Shown here in pieces: positions 1-7,220 of a DNA stretch of 19,644 nt. The translations under genes and the position numbers were made by a program. The DNA is taken from NCBI GenBank assembly GCA_002694345.1, contig NZLV01000204.1, forward strand, positions 1 to 19,644, in the 5' to 3' direction. Every line of letters begins with the position of its first letter. Position 1 is the first letter of the stretch. The notes beneath the pieces were generated by a model. The model ran no database searches, was not told the DNA's origin, and worked only from the letters and a program-made list of their open reading frames with translations. The stretch comes from Maricaulis sp. Lineage in GTDB: Bacteria > Pseudomonadota > Alphaproteobacteria > Caulobacterales > Maricaulaceae.

Positions 1-1712
1 CCCTCGGCAAAGCCGATCTGCGCTTCATAGCCGGAGAGTTCCGCTGATCCGACATTGCGGCTCTGCGTGGAGCCGGCCGAGCAGGGCGTAAAGAAGGGCG
101 GAGCAAAACAGGTCGGATCGAAGGCAAAGTCGACGAACAGGTCGATCAGATTGTCGGCTTGGGTTTCATAGACGGAGGCGCGCAGGTCCAGCCGGTCGAC
201 CCCCACCTGGTCCGCCAGGTTGAGACTGACACCGATCTCCACCGTTTCCGTTTCCTCCGGCAGCAGGTCCGGATTGGCGATGAAATCATTGGAGATGAAA
301 TACGGGGCGCCCAGGATGATGTGGGGCAGGGAGAAGTGCGTGCCGTCAATGTAGAGCTCATTGATCGACGGTGCGCGGAAGGCTTCCCCCCAGCTGACGA
401 AGACATTGAACGTGTCCGTCGGCGCATAGGTCAGGCCCAGCCGGCTCGACGTGGCGTCATTGGAGACGGTTGGTGTCGTCGGGGTCGAGGTCTCGAAGGA
501 ATCGTGACGCACGCCGGGCAGAAGGATCACCCGGCCCGGAAGGCCGAGCGGGGCGGGTCCGTCAATTTCCAGCTGTGCCCAGCCTGCGGTGAACTGGCTG
601 TCAGCATCAGGGGCGCCGCCCCGCGTGCCACTGGGGTCATCGCTGTCGAACCCGTCCTGGCTGTCTTCGTAATACTCGCCACCCACCACAAGTGCGGCGT
701 CATACTGGCCAAGCGCGAACTCGAAACGCTGGTCGCCGCGGATGCCGACGGTCTCCAGGTCACGGCGCAGCTGACGGCCCGAGGCCAGTTCCAGCTCATC
801 CACGCCGGTCGTGTTGGAATAGACGGTCAGGTCGAGATTGAGCCAGTCGACACTCGGCGGCGCGATCCGGGCATTGAGGGTGATATTGTCGGCCTCAATG
901 TCTTTCTGGGCCAGGGCGTTGAGCGAGCCGACCGGGGCGACGCCCTGGGCATTATTCGGCTCGACGGCTTCGCCATCAAAGCGCTGCCAGCTCAGTTCGG
1001 CTCGCAGACCCTCGCCGAAATCATTGCCGAGCTTGAGCAGGGTGGAGAGGCTTTCATCGCTGGCGGGCAGGTGGTCGCCGGAGCCCAGCGTGATTTCGCC
1101 CGACGAACGGCGTGAGACCGACGCAAGCGCGTCGAACGTGCCGTGGCGGCCATAGACGCTGGCCGAACCGCGCAATTCCTCGTCGACGGTGCGGTAACCG
1201 GCACCCAGGCTGTAGCCCCAGTCCTCATCCGCGTTCAGCAGATCGTCGGCACCGGCGGTGCGAAAAGCCACCACGCCGCCGGACGCACCGGAGCCGTAGA
1301 GCGCCGAGGCCGGGCCACGGACGGCTTCGACGCCGACCAGTAGTGCCGGATCGATGAAGAAGACCCCGTCATGCGCCGAACCGTAATTCTGGCGGGCGCC
1401 GTCGAGCAGGAGGGTGGTGTTCTCGCGCCCCTGACCGCGCAGGGCCAGGGTCTGGCCGGTCCGGCGCGGACCGCCGCTGACTTCCAGGCCGGGAAGCTGG
1501 CGCAGGAGATCATCCAGATCCGACGGCCGGTAAAGGTCCAGGGCTTCGGCGTCGATGCTCGCCGTCATGCCCGGATAGACGAAAGCGTCCAGATTGGTTT
1601 TCGTCGTTTCCACGACGATGACATCGATCGCCGGATCCTCGTCGATGTCCTGTGCCAGGGCGGGCAGGCTCAAGGCCAGCGCCGCTGCGCTACTCAACAA
1701 CACGGATTTCAT
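1..1712 (-). CDS. TonB-dependent heme/hemoglobin-type outer membrane receptor (C-terminal part outside window)
   Basis: This outer-membrane receptor imports a ligand, probably heme, using TonB energy. Reading leftwards from ATG at 1712 gives 570 open codons running off the window edge, so the C-terminal barrel strands are missing. Residues 1-20 are a signal peptide ending ALA. A TonB-box-like stretch (AIDVIVVE) follows at about 28-35, then a plug domain (LRGQGRENTTLLLDG) and barrel sequence with YGSGASGGVV. A FRAP box (445-448) followed by NEL, histidines at 459 and 464, and an NPDL box (480-483) match the FRAP/NPNL signature with an intervening histidine known in heme receptors. The start is preceded by GAGGGAAG. 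It is divergent from a DUF6607-type lipoprotein across a spacer with Fur-like palindromes, so iron repression is likely. The receptor class is firm. The heme ligand is inferred; another iron complex is possible. Confidence 0.9.
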   Translation of the reverse strand, partial: MKSVLLSSAAALALSLPALAQDIDEDPAIDVIVVETTKTNLDAFVYPGMTASIDAEALDLYRPSDLDDLLRQLPGLEVSGGPRRTGQTLALRGQGRENTTLLLDGARQNYGSAHDGVFFIDPALLVGVEAVRGPASALYGSGASGGVVAFRTAGADDLLNADEDWGYSLGAGYRTVDEELRGSASVYGRHGTFDALASVSRRSSGEITLGSGDHLPASDESLSTLLKLGNDFGEGLRAELSWQRFDGEAVEPNNAQGVAPVGSLNALAQKDIEADNITLNARIAPPSVDWLNLDLTVYSNTTGVDELELASGRQLRRDLETVGIRGDQRFEFALGQYDAALVVGGEYYEDSQDGFDSDDPSGTRGGAPDADSQFTAGWAQLEIDGPAPLGLPGRVILLPGVRHDSFETSTPTTPTVSNDATSSRLGLTYAPTDTFNVFVSWGEAFRAPSINELYIDGTHFSLPHIILGAPYFISNDFIANPDLLPEETETVEIGVSLNLADQVGVDRLDLRASVYETQADNLIDLFVDFAFDPTCFAPPFFTPCSAGSTQSRNVGSAELSGYEAQIGFAE

Positions 1713-1728
1713 CTCGCTTCCCTCAATT

Positions 1729-1743
1729 TGCGAATGATTTGCA
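1729..1743. promoter_or_regulatory. Fur-like operator in the divergent receptor/lipoprotein spacer
   Basis: The 15-mer TGCGAATGATTTGCA is a 7-1-7 palindrome (TGCAAAT-C-ATTCGCA on the other strand) with six of seven paired positions symmetric. It resembles Fur-type boxes of alphaproteobacteria. It lies 17 bp upstream of the receptor ATG, so a bound repressor would cover the receptor transcription start or leader. That Fur itself binds is inferred. Confidence 0.6.
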
Positions 1744-1781
1744 TTGTTCGCAGTTCTGGCCCTTGCTTTTCGCGAATGCAA

Positions 1782-1796
1782 GTGAGAATCTTTCAC
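1782..1796. promoter_or_regulatory. Second, weaker Fur-like palindrome
   Basis: GTGAGAATCTTTCAC is an imperfect 7-1-7 palindrome (five of seven pairs) containing the GAGAAT core common in Fur boxes. It lies 50 bp before the DUF6607-type lipoprotein start, so it could give that gene its own repression. The match is weaker than the box at 1729, and the assignment is tentative. Confidence 0.4.
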
Positions 1797-1846
1797 AAGT
1801 TACACCGGAAATTTCCCGGGGTTTTTTGACGGGCATGAGGGATCCA

Positions 1847-2833
1847 ATGAAATTCGCTTACTTTTCCGCGGCCGCGGCCCTGCTGATGACGGGCTGTGCC
1901 ACGACCGATACGCCGACAGCATCCATGGCACCGGCGGCTGTGACCCACACGCAGGCCGAGTTCGAGCGGGACCGCGCGGCGATCCTGGCCATGCAGGGCG
2001 AGTATGCCGTGACCTTCGATTTCCGGGAGACGGTCCCGGTGGCCGAAGGATATGAGCTGGCCGAGCCGAAATTCACCCCGGCGCGCGAAGTCGTCATCGT
2101 GGTCGAGGACACGGGTGACTTCATCATGCTGCAGCATCTGCTGATCGTCGGCGAGGAGGACAATCCCTTCATCGTGAAGCACTGGCGTCAGGATTGGGAA
2201 TACCAGCCCGATCATGTCCTGGCCTTCCAGGGTCATGATGACTGGACCGTCGAAGCCGTGTCGCCGGAAGACGCTGCCGGGGCGTGGGCGCAGACCGTCT
2301 ATCAGGTCGATGACAGTCCGCGCTATGCTGCGGTCGCGCCCTGGAGCCATGATGCGGATGGCGTGTCTACCTGGGAGCCGCCGGTCTCCTGGCGTCCGCT
2401 GCCGCGCCGCGATGACACGACCCGTGATGATTACGATGTGATCGCCGCCGTGAACCGCCACACGATCACGCCGTGGGGCTGGACCCATGAGCAGGACAAT
2501 TCCAAGCTCGTGGTTGAGGCCGATGGCTCCACCCATGAGCTGGTCCGTGAGATCGGGGTGAACACCTACCGCAACACCGATCTGTCCAACGGTCAGGCCG
2601 CACTCGACTATTGGGAAGCGACGCAGGACTACTGGGCCCTCGTGCGGGCGCGCTTCGACTGGCTGGAAGACAATACGCAGCGATTCCACATCGAGGATGA
2701 TGCCGAGGGCACGCTGCTCTATGGTCCGGTTCTGGAAGCGGGCCAGCGGGTCCTGTTCGGACTGGCGACGGTGGAAGACGCCTTTGCAGAGGCCGAAACC
2801 CATCTCGACAGCCAGATCACCGTGATCGAGTAG
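1847..2833 (+). CDS. DUF6607-type lipoprotein, partner of the divergent TonB receptor
   Basis: The predicted product is a 328-aa exported lipoprotein. Residues 1-16 form a short signal peptide (MKFAYFSAAAALLMTG) ending in a lipobox (LMTG/C) with the acylated Cys at 17. The mature part is rich in Trp, His and Asp, with stretches such as VKHWRQDWEYQ, QTVYQVDDSPRYAAVAPW, WRPLPRRDD and NRHTITPWGWTHEQDN. I recognise these as the DUF6607 family from memory of the pattern; its biochemical function is not established. ATG 1847 is preferred over the in-frame ATG at 1835 because GAGG at 1837-1840 sits six bases before it and because it gives a clean signal peptide. Divergence from a heme-type receptor and the shared Fur-like boxes suggest a periplasmic or membrane-anchored role in iron or heme acquisition. 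That role is inference. Confidence 0.8.
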   Translation: MKFAYFSAAAALLMTGCATTDTPTASMAPAAVTHTQAEFERDRAAILAMQGEYAVTFDFRETVPVAEGYELAEPKFTPAREVVIVVEDTGDFIMLQHLLIVGEEDNPFIVKHWRQDWEYQPDHVLAFQGHDDWTVEAVSPEDAAGAWAQTVYQVDDSPRYAAVAPWSHDADGVSTWEPPVSWRPLPRRDDTTRDDYDVIAAVNRHTITPWGWTHEQDNSKLVVEADGSTHELVREIGVNTYRNTDLSNGQAALDYWEATQDYWALVRARFDWLEDNTQRFHIEDDAEGTLLYGPVLEAGQRVLFGLATVEDAFAEAETHLDSQITVIE

Positions 2834-2853
2834 ATCCGCTCCCAGCAGACAGC

Positions 2854-2884
2854 AAAAAGGCGGGCCTTGAGGTCCGCCTTTTTT
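2854..2884. terminator. Bidirectional rho-independent terminator
   Basis: GGCGGGCC-TTGA-GGTCCGCC forms an 8-bp stem with one G-T wobble (2859-2878). It is flanked by A5 on the left and T6 on the right, so it has a U-tract whichever strand is transcribed. It lies 20 bp after the lipoprotein stop and 3 bp beyond the stop of the convergent 107-aa gene, ending both the iron block and the long flagellar unit. Confidence 0.9.
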
Positions 2885-2887
2885 GTG

Positions 2888-3211
2888 TCAGTTGCGGCCG
2901 TAGCGCCGCTTGGTCCAGTAGATCCCGCCGATCGCAAGCATGTAGAAGGTCAGGCGGAGCAGGACCACGATGCCGCCCCGATCATCCAGGCGCGAGACCG
3001 CGAAGTCGAAGGCAAAGTCCGGCGGGATGCCGACAGCCCAGCGATAGAAGAAAGGCGCGGCGGCATCGATGAAGAAGGCGATCGCGGCTGCGGCCGGCCA
3101 TTGCGGCCATTTGCGCATGATCAGCGCGGCGACCAGCGACAGAACGATGATCAGCCACCAGTCGAACGGGGTGAACCCGTTGGCCAGCCTGTCTCCCCAG
3201 GTGTCATACAT
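2888..3211 (-). CDS. Small hydrophobic membrane protein of unknown function, last gene of the fliF unit
   Basis: This is a 107-aa protein with no family I recognise. Three hydrophobic segments are visible: about 17-33 (WWLIIVLSLVAALIM), 39-57 (AAAAIAFFIDAAAPFFYRW) and 82-99 (VLLRLTFYMLAIGGIYW). The C-terminus is basic (TKRRYGRN), consistent with an inner-membrane protein with a cytoplasmic tail. The second segment carries an Asp among small residues, and the loop between segments two and three is acidic (DFAFDFAVSRLDDRGG). The ATG is preceded by GGGGGAC at good spacing. It begins 33 bp after flhG on the same strand and ends at the shared terminator, so it is probably co-transcribed with the flagellar genes. 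A flagellar role is only guilt by association. Confidence 0.7.
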   Translation of the reverse strand: MYDTWGDRLANGFTPFDWWLIIVLSLVAALIMRKWPQWPAAAAIAFFIDAAAPFFYRWAVGIPPDFAFDFAVSRLDDRGGIVVLLRLTFYMLAIGGIYWTKRRYGRN

Positions 3212-3244
3212 GTGGCGTCCCCCTGCGCGTGCCCCGAACCCAGT

Positions 3245-4045
3245 CTAGGCGGCTTCCTTGCCGCGCGCGAGCGATCCGGCAATGCCGCGGATATCCTTCG
3301 CTGCATCACAGGCCGGGGCCCGCTTGGCGACGCAGGTCTGCTGGCGGATCGAGGCGGGGACATTGGCATCCCGGCGGATGATCCCGGCCAGGGTCGGCGT
3401 GAAGGAGAGGAAGGCCTCGCAGGTCTTGCGGAAGGCCGCGAAAGCCTCGCGTGCCGTCTTGCCGTCCGGCGCATTGTTCACCACGACCAGCGGCGAGGCG
3501 CCGTCATCATGCAGGCGCAGCGTTTTTACGAAGGCATAGGCATCGGTCAGCGAGGTCGGCTCGTCATTGATCACCACGACAACATCATCAGCCGTGAGCG
3601 CCAGGCGGATGGTGGCGCGGTCGGCACCGGCCGCCAGATCCAGAACAGCGCGATCATAGGACAGGGAGAGGGCGGCAACGCCACTGGCCAGTTTGGTCAG
3701 GCCCGGGCCGGACAGATTGGCCAGCGCCCCGGAACCGGAACGGCCGGAAATGACATCGAACCCGCCGGTCTCACCGGCGCCGCCAAGAGCGGGCGTCACA
3801 GCGTCCTTCAGATTGACGCGACCATTGAGCACGCTGGTGATATCGGACACGGGCTGCAGGCCCAGCTGCACATCGATATTGGCCATGCCCAGATCACCAT
3901 CAACCAGCAAGACGCGTTCGCCCAGGCTGGAGAAGGCATGGGCCATGCCGATCGAACAGGTCGTCTTGCCAACGCCGCCCTTGCCCGAGGCAACAGCCAG
4001 GATACGTCCGGCGGAACGGTCTTGCGGTGCGGATGCGAGCTTCAT
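3245..4045 (-). CDS. flhG: FlhG/FleN-like MinD-family ATPase (flagellar number regulator)
   Basis: This 266-aa P-loop ATPase of the MinD/ParA superfamily normally limits flagellar number and antagonises FlhF at the cell pole. A deviant Walker A (SGKGGVGKTT, 20-29) is followed by the VDGDLGMANIDVQLG motif (49-62), a DLAAGAD switch II (135-141) and NDEPTSLTDAYAFVKTL (160-176). The last is typical of FlhG/FleN rather than chromosomal ParA. Its ATG overlaps the flhF stop as TGATG, implying translational coupling. The protein starts only about 12 residues before the conserved ILAVASGKGG strand. The N-terminal DQAxxLR helix that activates the FlhF GTPase in other bacteria is therefore absent, unless an unusual upstream start is used. 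No long C-terminal amphipathic extension is obvious. The family assignment is firm. Confidence 0.88.
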   Translation of the reverse strand: MKLASAPQDRSAGRILAVASGKGGVGKTTCSIGMAHAFSSLGERVLLVDGDLGMANIDVQLGLQPVSDITSVLNGRVNLKDAVTPALGGAGETGGFDVISGRSGSGALANLSGPGLTKLASGVAALSLSYDRAVLDLAAGADRATIRLALTADDVVVVINDEPTSLTDAYAFVKTLRLHDDGASPLVVVNNAPDGKTAREAFAAFRKTCEAFLSFTPTLAGIIRRDANVPASIRQQTCVAKRAPACDAAKDIRGIAGSLARGKEAA

Positions 4046-5037
4046 CAGTCCGCCTCTTCGAAGGGGTTGAGCCGGTCTTCGATCAGGGCGCGCGCCAGGC
4101 GCAGGGGCGTGGCCGGGGCCAGGCCGCCACCGATGAAGGGCGTGGAGGAAATCTGGGCGAAGGCCAGACCGGTTTCGCCGACGCCGAGAATGGCGCCGAG
4201 ACGGCGGGCGCAGTCCAGCTTGACCGGAATGCAGCGGCTGGCACCGATTGAGGCGAACAGGGAGGCGCCGTCCTCGGCATCCTCCGGCGTCAAACCGGCG
4301 TCGAAGACGTAGACGATTTCTGCCTGGGCGCTGTCAGCAAAGGCGAGCGTCATGTCCAGATCGTCGAGCTCGAACGGGTTGATGGCAGGGCTGTCGACCA
4401 GGATCGGACCCTCGACACCGTCGACGGCATCGATCATCTCGCGCGGATCGTCGACGGATTTGAAGTCGGCGCCCATGCGTTCGGCCAGGGCGCTGAGCCG
4501 GCCGGCAGCACCGGCGCGTTCACCGTCACAGGAAATCAGAGTGGGGCGCGCCCCGGCCGTGATGGCGCGGGCGGCGATCTTGGCCAGGATGGAGGTCTTG
4601 CCGACACCCGGCGTACCGGCGAACAGGACCGGATGTTCCGGGATCGCGGGCAGGGGCTGGAAGGTGTAGCGGGCCTCGATGGCATGGGCGAGGCGCGACA
4701 CGGCCTGCCCGTCGGTCAGGTCATGCGCCGAGCGGATCAGGGCCTGGGCAGAAACGCCCGGTGCCCGGTGGAAGCCCAGGGCCCGGATCACCCGGTCCAG
4801 ATCATTGTCCTCGCGCAGACCGCGCTCGATATCGGCTTCGGCCTGCAGGCGCTCGGCGCGCAGGCGGACCGGTTCGGCCGGTTCGCGCAACGAGACAGCC
4901 TCGGCCGCCGCGCGCACCTGGACGCCGCCATCGGGATTGTCCGAGGTCGCGATGATGACCGCTTCCGGTCCCATTTCGCGCCGGACATCGGCCATGGCCT
5001 CGGTAATGGACTGGGCAGAGAAGGTTCTAAGTCGCAT
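4045..5037 (-). CDS. flhF: FlhF, SRP-type GTPase for polar flagellum placement
   Basis: FlhF marks the pole for the first flagellar structures. The 330-aa product has the family N-terminus (MRLRTFSAQSITEAMADVRREMGPEAVII), a linker and helical N domain, and an NG domain with G1 GTPGVGKT (141-148) and a G4 reading VKLD (272-275). Two motifs deviate. The G2 region reads CDGERAGAAGRL instead of the TDTYRIGA type. The G3 reads DSPAINPFE (from 215), so Ala218 stands where the invariant Gly of DxxG is expected. GTP hydrolysis may therefore be impaired. The start codon has no clear Shine-Dalgarno, and the gene sits 35 bp after flhA and overlaps flhG. Identity as FlhF is well supported by order and motifs; retained GTPase activity is doubtful. 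Confidence 0.9.
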   Translation of the reverse strand: MRLRTFSAQSITEAMADVRREMGPEAVIIATSDNPDGGVQVRAAAEAVSLREPAEPVRLRAERLQAEADIERGLREDNDLDRVIRALGFHRAPGVSAQALIRSAHDLTDGQAVSRLAHAIEARYTFQPLPAIPEHPVLFAGTPGVGKTSILAKIAARAITAGARPTLISCDGERAGAAGRLSALAERMGADFKSVDDPREMIDAVDGVEGPILVDSPAINPFELDDLDMTLAFADSAQAEIVYVFDAGLTPEDAEDGASLFASIGASRCIPVKLDCARRLGAILGVGETGLAFAQISSTPFIGGGLAPATPLRLARALIEDRLNPFEEAD

Positions 5038-5072
5038 CGTTCAATTCAGTTGCGGGCGTGCATGCGGCCGGT

Positions 5073-7208
5073 TCAGCCGACATGACCCAGGGTTTTCAGC
5101 CGGGCGCTGGGATGAATCTCGTTCTGCGACATCACCACAGTCTGCGGGCGGAAACGTTCCACCAGCGAACGGACATACGGACGAATCATCGGGCTCGTCA
5201 GCAGCACCGGTACATGACCCTGAGTTGATGCGGTTTCAAAAGAGTTTCTAATCGCGGCCACGAAGTCGTGCAGTTTCGACGGAGCCAGGGCGAGCTGGCG
5301 GCGATCACCGTCCCCGACGAGGGATTCCATGAAGGCCTGCTCCCATTGCGGTCCCATGGCCAGAACCGGCAGGACCCCGTCATGCGCCTTGTTGGCATGG
5401 CACAGCTGGCGGGCCAGACGGGCACGGACATGCTCGACGATCGCGTCGATATTTTGCGTCGTGGCGCTGGCTTCGGCGATGCCTTCCAGAATGGTCGGCA
5501 GGTCGCGGATGGAGACACGCTCGCGGATCAGCATCTGCAGGACCCGCTGGATGCCGGCGCGGCTGATCTGGGACGGGGTGATGTCGTCGACCAGCTTCTT
5601 GTGTTCCTTGGACAGCTTGTCGATCAGCTTCTCGACCTCGGCGTAGGACAGCAGGTCCGCCATGTTCTCGCGCAGCTGTTCGGTCAGATGGGTCACCAGC
5701 ACGGCGGCCGGCTCGACTATCGTGTAGCCCCGGAAGGATGCTTCTTCGCGCAGGCCTTCCTCGATCCAGGTCGCGGGCAGGCCGAAGGTCGGCTCCTTCA
5801 CATGATCGCCGGGCATGTCGATCGGCAGGCCGGACGGATCCATGACCAGCAGTTTGTGGAGCTGCAGCTGACCGCGGCCGGCCTCCAGCTCCTTGATGCG
5901 GATCGCGTACTCGTTGTTGCCCAGGGACATGTTGTCGATGATGCGGACGGCCGGCGTGATGAAGCCCATCTCTTCGGCCAGCGAGCGGCGCAGCGCCTTG
6001 ATCTGGTCGGTCAGCTTGCGGCCATCGACATCATTGATCAGCGGCAGCAGGCCATAGCCCAGTTCGATCTTCAGCTCGTCGATGGCGAGGCTGTCCTCGA
6101 TCGGGGCATCCTCGGTCGCCTTGCTGGAGGCCTCCTCGGCGACCTTCTCGGCTTCGGCCTCGGCGGCTTCCTGGGCTTTTCGCTCGACAATGTCGCGGTT
6201 CATCCAGGCCAGGGCTCCGGCACCGGCCGACATCAGCGCGAAGGGCAGGAAGGGCATGCCGGGCAGCACGCCGACCATGAAGGCCACAGCCGAGACCAGG
6301 CCCAGCCCTTGCGGGTTGGCGGTCAGCTGACCGAACACGGCCTTGTCGGCTTCGCCATCAACACCCGCCTTGGAGACCAGCAGGCCGGCGGCCACGGAGA
6401 TGACCAGGGCCGGGATCTGCGAGACCAGGCCATCACCAATGGTCAGGGTGGAATAGGCGGCAGCCGCGCTGCCGAAATCCATGCCGGACTGGGCGACGCC
6501 GATGATCATGCCGCCGATCAGGTTGATCGCGGTGATCATCAGGCCGGCCATGGCATCGCCGCGGACGAATTTGGAGGCACCATCCATGGCGCCGAAGAAA
6601 TTGCTTTCGCCTTCCAGCTCGGCGCGGCGCTTGCGGGCTTCGTCCTCGGTGATCAGACCGGCGGACAGGTCGGCATCGATCGCCATCTGCTTGCCGGGCA
6701 TGGCGTCGAGGGTGAAGCGGGCCGCGACTTCCGCGATCCGGCCGGAACCTTTGGTGATCACGACGAAGTTCACGATCACCAGGATCGAGAAGACGATGAT
6801 CCCGATGACCACATTGCCTTGCATGACGAAGGCGCCGAAGGCCTCGATCACTTCACCGGCCGCATCCGTGCCTTCATGGCCACGCGACAGGATGAGGCGC
6901 GTGGACGCGATGTTCAAACCCAGCCGCAGCAGAGTGGTGATCAGCAAGACGGCCGGGAAGGCCGAGAATTCCAGCGGCTTCTTGATGAAGAGCGCTGTCA
7001 TCAGGACCAGAACGGAGACCGACACGGAAATCGCCAGCGAGAAGTCCAGCAGCATGCTGGGCATCGGCAGGAGCAGCATCACCAGAATGGCGAGGATGCC
7101 CACGGCCAAGGCCACATCACCGCGCATGACACGGTTCAGCAGGGCGCGGAAATCAAGTCCGCCGGCCGCTTCAGTGGCGGCGGGATTGGGGGCAGCAGTG
7201 TCGGCCAC
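5073..7208 (-). CDS. flhA: FlhA, flagellar type III export gate protein
   Basis: FlhA is the large inner-membrane subunit of the flagellar export gate; it uses proton motive force and docks chaperone-substrate complexes. The product is 711 aa, a normal length. The N-terminal half has the multi-pass region and the FHIPEP signature (RLGLNIASTRLILSRGHEG and VITKGSGRIAEVAARFTLD), followed by MPGKQMAIDADLSAG with the conserved Asp. An Ala/Glu-rich linker (about 345-375) precedes the cytoplasmic domain, which ends with SQNEIHPSARLKTLGHVG. The start is GTG at 7208, preceded by AGGA. It lies 12 bp after flbD, inside the fliF unit. Nothing is missing or unusual. Confidence 0.97.
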   Translation of the reverse strand: MADTAAPNPAATEAAGGLDFRALLNRVMRGDVALAVGILAILVMLLLPMPSMLLDFSLAISVSVSVLVLMTALFIKKPLEFSAFPAVLLITTLLRLGLNIASTRLILSRGHEGTDAAGEVIEAFGAFVMQGNVVIGIIVFSILVIVNFVVITKGSGRIAEVAARFTLDAMPGKQMAIDADLSAGLITEDEARKRRAELEGESNFFGAMDGASKFVRGDAMAGLMITAINLIGGMIIGVAQSGMDFGSAAAAYSTLTIGDGLVSQIPALVISVAAGLLVSKAGVDGEADKAVFGQLTANPQGLGLVSAVAFMVGVLPGMPFLPFALMSAGAGALAWMNRDIVERKAQEAAEAEAEKVAEEASSKATEDAPIEDSLAIDELKIELGYGLLPLINDVDGRKLTDQIKALRRSLAEEMGFITPAVRIIDNMSLGNNEYAIRIKELEAGRGQLQLHKLLVMDPSGLPIDMPGDHVKEPTFGLPATWIEEGLREEASFRGYTIVEPAAVLVTHLTEQLRENMADLLSYAEVEKLIDKLSKEHKKLVDDITPSQISRAGIQRVLQMLIRERVSIRDLPTILEGIAEASATTQNIDAIVEHVRARLARQLCHANKAHDGVLPVLAMGPQWEQAFMESLVGDGDRRQLALAPSKLHDFVAAIRNSFETASTQGHVPVLLTSPMIRPYVRSLVERFRPQTVVMSQNEIHPSARLKTLGHVG

Positions 7209-7220
7209 GAGAGGGTCCTA

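Noticed and set aside
159..1115. 318-codon plus-strand open frame at the left end
   Set aside because: It is antisense to the TonB-dependent receptor, whose plug, FRAP and NPDL motifs are in the minus frame.
1793..2803. 336-codon minus-strand open frame opposite the DUF6607-type lipoprotein gene
   Set aside because: The plus-strand reading has a lipobox, a Shine-Dalgarno and family-like motifs. The minus-strand reading has none and would run through the terminator side of the locus.
2867..4312. 481-codon plus-strand open frame across the 107-aa gene, flhG and part of flhF
   Set aside because: It lies opposite three genes that have good starts, spacing and motifs. It starts inside the bidirectional terminator and has no domain.
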